From: Deltaproteobacteria bacterium
Lineage (GTDB): Bacteria; Desulfobacterota_C; Deferrisomatia; Deferrisomatales; JACRMM01
Length of the DNA: 9,604 bases
NCBI GenBank assembly: GCA_016218905.1
Contig: JACRCS010000426.1
Span: 1 to 9,604 of the forward strand
Reading direction: 5' to 3'
The translations under genes were made by a program, and so were the position numbers. Numbering within the stretch: the first letter of the stretch is position 1; each line of letters starts with the position of its first letter. Under the pieces are notes generated by a model. The model did not search any database, was not told the DNA's origin, and saw nothing but the letters and a program-made list of their open reading frames with translations. Of the stretch, positions 6,152-9,604 are shown one piece after another.

Positions 6152-7902
6152 CAGTCGGTCTTGACCAGCGGGAGAACGATCCGGAAGGTCGTCGTGTCCG
6201 CGTGGACGTCGACGTCCACGTGGCCGCCCATGGCGGAGACGAAGCGGTAGATGATGTTGAGTCCCCGGCCGAGCACTTCGGCCGAGCGGATGCGGGCCAC
6301 CTCTTCCGGGGGAATGCGGCCCGAGTTGGTGATCTCCAGGTGCGCCTCATCGCCCCGGGCCGAGGTCCGCACGCGCAGGAAGCCTCCGTCGGCCGGGATC
6401 GCCTTGGTGGCGTTGTTCAGGAGGTTGTCGAGCACCCGCTCCAGCACGAGCCTTCGCGTCTCGACCAGGAGCCCCGGCGCGAGGTCCGACGAATCGAGCT
6501 CGACGCCGGCTTTCTTCTGTTCGCGGACCGCTTCCTCGTTGATGAGGAACCGCTCCCTCACCACCTCGGAGAGGTCCACGAGCTCCGGCCGGGTGAGCGG
6601 ATAGAGGCTGATGGCCATCTCCTGGAGCCGCGTGCCCTCGTGGATGATGACGTCGATGAAGCGGAGCATCTCGGAGAAGTTGGGCTCCCGCTTCTCGATC
6701 ATCTTCTTCACGCGCTTGGCGAAGCCGGCGACGGCGATGGCGGGATTCTTGAAGTCGTGGAGGATGTCGTCGAGCCGCTCGATCTCCAGCGCCTGCGTGA
6801 GCTGCTTTCCGAAGAAGGTGAGGATCTCGATCTCCTCGTCCGAGAAGAAGCGCCGCCGCTCCAGGGCATCGAAGACAAGGAGGTAGCGCACCCGGTTGCC
6901 GATGCTGAGGGGTACGTAGAGGATCGAGTTGATCCCGTGCGTCCGGGCAAACTCCCGCAGGTTGGGCGTGGTCAGGGGGCTCGCGTGGGGGTTCTTGATG
7001 AGCAGGTAGGAAGGGTAGACTCGTTCGTGCTCGAAATCTCCGAAGGGATGGTCCCGGAGCACCGCCACCCGGAGGTAGGGGTGCTCGTCCAGGTGGAAGA
7101 CCTTCCCGATCGTGTGGTAGCTCCCCACCTCCGGCCAGCCCGTCTCGAGCACCAGGCTCTTCTCGTCTTCGTTCATCGCGAAGAGCGTGCAGCTCTGAAG
7201 CTTGATGATGTCCTGGACCTCCTCCACCATGAGGCGGAAGAGGTCCTTCATCTTGATGCCCCTCTCCAGGGAGAGCTTTGAGAAGATCTTCTCGACGAGC
7301 CACTCCTTCTTCTGGTTCACCCGCCGCATGTCGAGGATGCTCTTGCGCGCGATGACGTAGCTCACCCGCTGGGCCATGAGCTCGGCCGTCAGCACCTCCA
7401 CGGGGGAGAAGACCCGCGGCGCCTCGGAGTAGTAGACCTGGATGGCACCGCGGATGTCGTCGGCGTTCTCGAAGTAGCGCGGAATGATCAGGGGCACGGC
7501 CATGAGGGAGCGCAGGCCCCGGTCGAGGATCGCCTTGTTCTGGTAGTCGTGGCTGCTGGCGATGTCCTCGACGGTGTGCGTCCGGCCCGTCGAGACCACC
7601 CGCCCGGCGATGGTGTCCTCGAGTGGGATCGAGACCTCCCGCATCTCCTCGTCGAAGTGGTACGACCCGAAGGAGACCATCTGGTTCAGGTGCGGCTCGT
7701 GGAGCCGAATGGAAGCGGCGCGCGCGCCGAGGAACTCGACGATGATTCTCGCGGCGTGGTGGAGGATCTGGCGCCACGACTGCGTAGGGTCGATGGCGAC
7801 GAGTTCATTGAACGTCCGGAAGACGCACTCCAGGGCCCAGGGGAACTTCGGGTGCCCCACTTCGACCAGGATCGAAGGGAGGGTGCATTCACGATCGTTC
7901 AT
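6151..7902 (-). CDS. Soluble GAF-GAF sensor histidine kinase
   Basis: This 583-residue protein has no membrane segment and should act in the cytoplasm. A first GAF domain spans about 43-187 (with IAGRVVSTGRTHTVEDI and RSLMAVPLI) and a second spans about 216-375 (with INSILYVPLSIGNRVRYLLVF). The phosphoacceptor helix follows with LHDFKNPAIAVAGF (His382). The ATP-binding domain has an N-box LDNLLNNATKAI (Asn497), a G1 box EITNSGRIPP (Asn526 in place of the usual Asp), a G2 box GRGLNIIYRF (545-554) and the closing TTFRIVLPL. It is probably an active kinase sensing a small ligand or redox state, but the signal is unknown. ATG at 7902 is preferred over an in-frame TTG at 7926: the TTG would lie only about 5 nt from the predicted transcription start and has no Shine-Dalgarno sequence. 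No cognate response regulator is in the window. Confidence 0.92.
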   Translation of the reverse strand: MNDRECTLPSILVEVGHPKFPWALECVFRTFNELVAIDPTQSWRQILHHAARIIVEFLGARAASIRLHEPHLNQMVSFGSYHFDEEMREVSIPLEDTIAGRVVSTGRTHTVEDIASSHDYQNKAILDRGLRSLMAVPLIIPRYFENADDIRGAIQVYYSEAPRVFSPVEVLTAELMAQRVSYVIARKSILDMRRVNQKKEWLVEKIFSKLSLERGIKMKDLFRLMVEEVQDIIKLQSCTLFAMNEDEKSLVLETGWPEVGSYHTIGKVFHLDEHPYLRVAVLRDHPFGDFEHERVYPSYLLIKNPHASPLTTPNLREFARTHGINSILYVPLSIGNRVRYLLVFDALERRRFFSDEEIEILTFFGKQLTQALEIERLDDILHDFKNPAIAVAGFAKRVKKMIEKREPNFSEMLRFIDVIIHEGTRLQEMAISLYPLTRPELVDLSEVVRERFLINEEAVREQKKAGVELDSSDLAPGLLVETRRLVLERVLDNLLNNATKAIPADGGFLRVRTSARGDEAHLEITNSGRIPPEEVARIRSAEVLGRGLNIIYRFVSAMGGHVDVDVHADTTTFRIVLPLVKTD

Positions 7903-7937
7903 CGAGCGCCTGACTGAGAGCTGCAAGAGGCACGTCT

Positions 7938-7966
7938 TGTATACGAGAGGAGCGGACGCCCGTCAA
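7938..7966 (-). promoter_or_regulatory. Candidate sigma70-type promoter of the GAF kinase gene
   Basis: On the minus strand TTGACG (plus 7961-7966) is followed after exactly 17 bp by TATACA (plus 7938-7943): 5 of 6 and 4 of 6 consensus matches at the ideal spacing. Transcription would start near 7931, leaving a leader of about 29 nt before the ATG at 7902. This is the best promoter match seen in the window. Confidence 0.55.
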
Positions 7967-8033
7967 GGTGCTGTGAACGGACCGGCATTCGGGCGCAATC
8001 GGCGCGTCCGACCCTGCAGGCGCCCTCGAGACC

Positions 8034-8042
8034 TGCTATTCT
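8034..8042 (+). promoter_or_regulatory. Possible extended -10 promoter of the HD-domain gene
   Basis: TGCTATTCT combines the extended TG element with a -10-like TATTCT (4 of 6). No convincing -35 box precedes it. It lies 54 bp before the TTG start at 8096 and diverges from the kinase promoter without overlapping it. Confidence 0.3.
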
Positions 8043-8083
8043 GGCGGACCGCGAAGATACCGTCCCGAACCTCAACCCGAACC

Positions 8084-8089
8084 GGAGGG
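8084..8089 (+). promoter_or_regulatory. Ribosome binding site that fixes a TTG start
   Basis: GGAGGG lies 6 nt upstream of TTG at 8096. The reading frame is open for more than 500 bp further upstream, and no in-frame ATG fits the start of an HD-domain protein, so this site decides the start. Confidence 0.75.
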
Positions 8090-8095
8090 CTCGTC

Positions 8096-8671
8096 TTGCA
8101 TCGTGTGGCCGATTTCCTCTTCGAAATGGGCATGCTCAAACGGACACCGCGCACCTGCTGGCAGTTCCTCGGCACCGGCGAAGAGAGCGTCGCCGAGCAC
8201 TCCTTCCGCGCCGCGCTCATCGCCTACACGCTCGCCCGGCTCTCGGACGGAGTGGACGCCGACCGGGTGCTGCGGATGGCGCTCTTTCACGACCTGCCGG
8301 AGGCCCGCACCGGCGACTTGAACTACATGAACCAGAAGTACGTCCGGGCCGACGAGGTGAAGGCCGTGGAGGACCTCACGCGCGGGCTCTCCTTCGGCCC
8401 CGAGATCCAGGACCACCTCTCCGAGTTCCGGGCCCAGAGCACGCCCGAAGCGATCCTCGTCCGCGACGCGGACCAGCTCGAGATGCTCATTCAACTGAAA
8501 GAGCTCCTGGACCTGGGAAACCGGAACGCCGAGGAGTGGATCCCCTTCTCGCTGCGCCGCCTCCAGACCGACCTCGCCCGCGACCTCGCCCAGACCATCC
8601 TCCAGGGCGACTCCTCGGCGTGGTGGTTTGACAAGGGCTCGGACTGGTGGGTAAAGGGTGGGAAGATATGA
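8096..8671 (+). CDS. HD-domain phosphohydrolase, YfbR/HDDC2-like (5'-deoxynucleotidase family)
   Basis: This 191-residue protein belongs to the HD metal-dependent phosphohydrolase superfamily. The metal-site residues are visible in order: His35 in VAEHSFRAALIAYTLA, His65-Asp66 in LFHDLPEARTGDLNYM (with Glu69 and Asp74 also conserved in the family), and Asp125 in LVRDADQLEM. The layout and length match the COG1896 group, whose studied members (YfbR, HDDC2) dephosphorylate deoxynucleoside 5'-monophosphates. The substrate here is inferred from the family. The start is TTG with GGAGGG 6 nt upstream. It is divergent from the GAF kinase gene, and 204 bp separate it from sucA on the same strand. A likely role is nucleotide-pool maintenance. 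No membrane segments are seen. Confidence 0.88.
   Translation: MHRVADFLFEMGMLKRTPRTCWQFLGTGEESVAEHSFRAALIAYTLARLSDGVDADRVLRMALFHDLPEARTGDLNYMNQKYVRADEVKAVEDLTRGLSFGPEIQDHLSEFRAQSTPEAILVRDADQLEMLIQLKELLDLGNRNAEEWIPFSLRRLQTDLARDLAQTILQGDSSAWWFDKGSDWWVKGGKI
8628..8656 (+). promoter_or_regulatory. Possible sucA promoter inside the end of the HD gene
   Basis: A consensus TTGACA at 8628-8633 is followed after 18 bp by TAAAGG (8652-8657, 3 of 6 matches to the -10 consensus). If used, the sucA mRNA would carry a leader of about 210 nt containing the whole minisatellite. The -35 hexamer also encodes residues of the HD protein, so it could be chance. Confidence 0.25.
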
Positions 8672-8680
8672 CACCGTACT

Positions 8681-8717
8681 GCGTACCGGGCACCGGCGCC
8701 CAGAACACGCGGTACGC
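8681..8717. repeat. Left flanking palindrome of the minisatellite
   Basis: GCGTACC (8681-8687) pairs with GGTACGC (8711-8717), and inside it GGGC (8688-8691) pairs with GCCC (8698-8701), giving an 11-bp interrupted stem. The outer 10-mer GCGTACCGGG (8681-8690) recurs inverted as CCCGGTACGC at 8851-8860 on the other side of the tandem repeat. A 9-mer CGCGGTACG is shared directly between 8708-8716 and 8831-8839. Confidence 0.6.
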
Positions 8718-8724
8718 GGGATTC

Positions 8725-8823
8725 ATGGGACTTATGGGACTTATGGGACTTATGAGAGTTATGGGACTTATGAGAGTTATGGGACTTATGAGACTTATGA
8801 GAGTTATGGGATCTATGGGACCC
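8725..8823 (+). repeat. Minisatellite: eleven tandem 9-bp units (ATGGGACTT / ATGAGAGTT)
   Basis: Eleven consecutive 9-mers occupy 99 bp. By unit they are ATGGGACTT (units 1-3, 5, 7), ATGAGAGTT (4, 6, 9), ATGAGACTT (8), ATGGGATCT (10) and ATGGGACCC (11). Variation is confined to a few positions, as expected from unequal copying. There are no spacers, so it is not a CRISPR array. It lies between the HD gene and sucA. Because the unit is a multiple of three, the reading frame Met-Gly-Leu/Met-Arg-Val stays open on the plus strand and runs to a TAA at 8896-8898, 23 nt past the start of sucA, in a different frame. I see no reason to call that a protein gene. Confidence 0.95.
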
Positions 8824-8830
8824 ATCTCGC

Positions 8831-8860
8831 CGCGGTACGGGTACGCAACACCCGGTACGC
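8831..8860. repeat. Right flanking GGTACGC-type repeat
   Basis: Three GTACG-containing words lie in 30 bp: CGCGGTACGG (8831-8840), GTACGC (8841-8846) and CCCGGTACGC (8851-8860). GGGT (8839-8842) can pair with ACCC (8850-8853). The last 10-mer is the exact reverse complement of 8681-8690, so the minisatellite is bracketed by inverted copies. Confidence 0.55.
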
Positions 8861-8875
8861 TCGTAGGAGCTCTCA

Positions 8876-9604
8876 ATGACGGTCCCCGGCGCCTTTAACG
8901 CGGACTACATCGACCGCCAGTACGCCCTCTGGAAGGAGGACGCCGGGCAGGTCGGTGCTGACTGGCGGCTCTTCTTCGAAGGCTTCGAGCTCGGCGCGTC
9001 CGGGCCTTCCCCCGCGGCGTGCACCCCCGACGATCTGCTCCGCCAGTCGAGGGTCGAGGCCCTCATCGCCGCCTACCGGGAGAACGGGCACCTCCTCGCC
9101 TGCCTGGATCCCCTCGTCGAGTGCCCGAGGAGCCATCCCCTCCTGGAGCCCTCGACGTACGGCCTCACGGAAACGGATCTCGACCGGGAGGTCTACGCTC
9201 CCGACTTCTCTCCGGACGGGCGGGCGCGGCTCCGGGACGTCCTCGAGGTGCTCCAGGAGACGTACTGTGGGTGCCTCGGCGTCGAGTACGTGCACGTACA
9301 GGACCCGGAAGAGCGCCGGTGGCTCCGGGAACGCATGGAGAGCTCCCGGAACCGTCCCGACCTGGCCGCCCCCGACCGCCTGCGGGTCCTGGAGCTCCTC
9401 TGCCGCTCCGGCCGCTTCGAAGAGTTCCTGCACCGCACGTACCTGGGGCAGACGCGGTTCTCGCTGGAGGGAGCCGACGCCACGATTCCGCTCGCGGACG
9501 CCCTCTTCTCCGACGCCGCCGGCCGGGGCGTCCGGGAGGTGATCGTCGGCATGGCCCACCGCGGCCGCTTGAACATCGAGGCCCACCTGCTCGGGTGCAG
9601 CTAC
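8876..9604 (+). CDS. sucA: 2-oxoglutarate dehydrogenase E1 component, N-terminal part
   Basis: The frame is open from ATG at 8876 to the window edge, giving 243 residues of a protein that is normally over 900. E1 is the thiamine-diphosphate-dependent decarboxylase of the 2-oxoglutarate dehydrogenase complex in the TCA cycle. Family landmarks are in order: the N-terminal E2-binding-type segment YIDRQYALWKED...WRLFFEGFE (11-38), VEALIAAYRENGHLLACLDP (60-79), YGLTETDLDREVY (95-107), TYCGCLGVEYVHV (129-141), RFEEFLHRTYLGQTRFSLEG (180-199) and GMAHRGRLN (225-233). The start is supported by AGGAG at 8865-8869, 6 nt upstream. sucB (E2) would be expected downstream. The catalytic core lies mostly outside the window. 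Confidence 0.96.
   Translation, partial: MTVPGAFNADYIDRQYALWKEDAGQVGADWRLFFEGFELGASGPSPAACTPDDLLRQSRVEALIAAYRENGHLLACLDPLVECPRSHPLLEPSTYGLTETDLDREVYAPDFSPDGRARLRDVLEVLQETYCGCLGVEYVHVQDPEERRWLRERMESSRNRPDLAAPDRLRVLELLCRSGRFEEFLHRTYLGQTRFSLEGADATIPLADALFSDAAGRGVREVIVGMAHRGRLNIEAHLLGCSY

Noticed and set aside
5602..7281. Long plus-strand open frame (559 codons) opposite the Rieske and GAF kinase genes
   Set aside because: It crosses two well-supported genes and an intergenic gap. Its translation has no recognisable domain and looks like high-GC antisense shadow.
7903..7926. TTG at 7926 as start of the GAF kinase
   Set aside because: No Shine-Dalgarno sequence, and it would fall about 5 nt from the predicted transcription start. 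ATG at 7902 fits better.
8725..8823. CRISPR array
   Set aside because: Units are 9 bp and contiguous with no unique spacers, and no cas genes are present.
8647..8898. Small open frame encoding Met-Gly-Leu repeats through the minisatellite, and its minus-strand counterpart
   Set aside because: Open only because the repeat unit is 9 bp; no ribosome site specific to it and no known protein. Kept as a possible leader effect, not a gene.

Overview
The window looks like chromosomal DNA of a high-GC, respiring Gram-negative-type bacterium. The evidence is a Tat-type Rieske protein, a full-length cytochrome b, a membrane-anchored cytochrome c1-like protein, a 2-oxoglutarate dehydrogenase E1 and a TRAP transporter. 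I cannot name the phylum. The mix (multi-GAF kinases with HDFKNP-type H-boxes, a short c1, non-coding 9-bp minisatellites) would fit uncultured Acidobacteriota, Desulfobacterota, NC10 or similar lineages; that is inference.

Layout. (1) Positions 1-1632, plus strand: the end of a TRAP small permease (DctQ) and a complete large permease (DctM), separated by a 174-bp gap containing a 9-bp-stem hairpin. This block is visibly lower in GC than the rest. (2) 1633-1863: convergent intergenic region with an imperfect inverted repeat and several hairpins. (3) 1864-7902, minus strand, all co-directional. Read in transcription order these are: a soluble GAF-GAF histidine kinase (7902-6151); a compact cytochrome bc1 operon, Rieske-cytochrome b-cytochrome c1 (5987-3647), joined by two 4-nt stop/start overlaps; and a membrane-bound histidine-kinase-like protein (3504-1864) that keeps its H-box but has lost the recognisable ATP-binding motifs. 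(4) 7903-8095: divergent promoter region. (5) 8096-8671, plus strand: a small HD-domain phosphohydrolase of the YfbR/HDDC2 type, starting at TTG. (6) 8672-8875: a minisatellite of eleven 9-bp units flanked by GGTACGC-type inverted repeats. (7) 8876-end, plus strand: the N-terminal 243 codons of sucA.

How it fits together. The bc1 operon takes electrons from quinol to cytochrome c. sucA feeds the TCA cycle, which supplies reductant. The kinases on either side of bc1 are plausible regulators of respiration, but no response regulator is present in the window. Residue-level reading of bc1 suggests departures from textbook enzymes: Gly replaces the cluster-tuning Ser in the Rieske protein, Ser sits at the position equivalent to cytochrome b Gly143, and the second haem-ligand pair in cytochrome b has unusual spacing.

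No tRNA, rRNA, CRISPR array, transposase or gene-free stretch longer than 300 bp was seen. I see no clear-cut new defence or mobile system. The best candidates for something undescribed are the degenerate kinase next to bc1 and the minisatellite leader of sucA.
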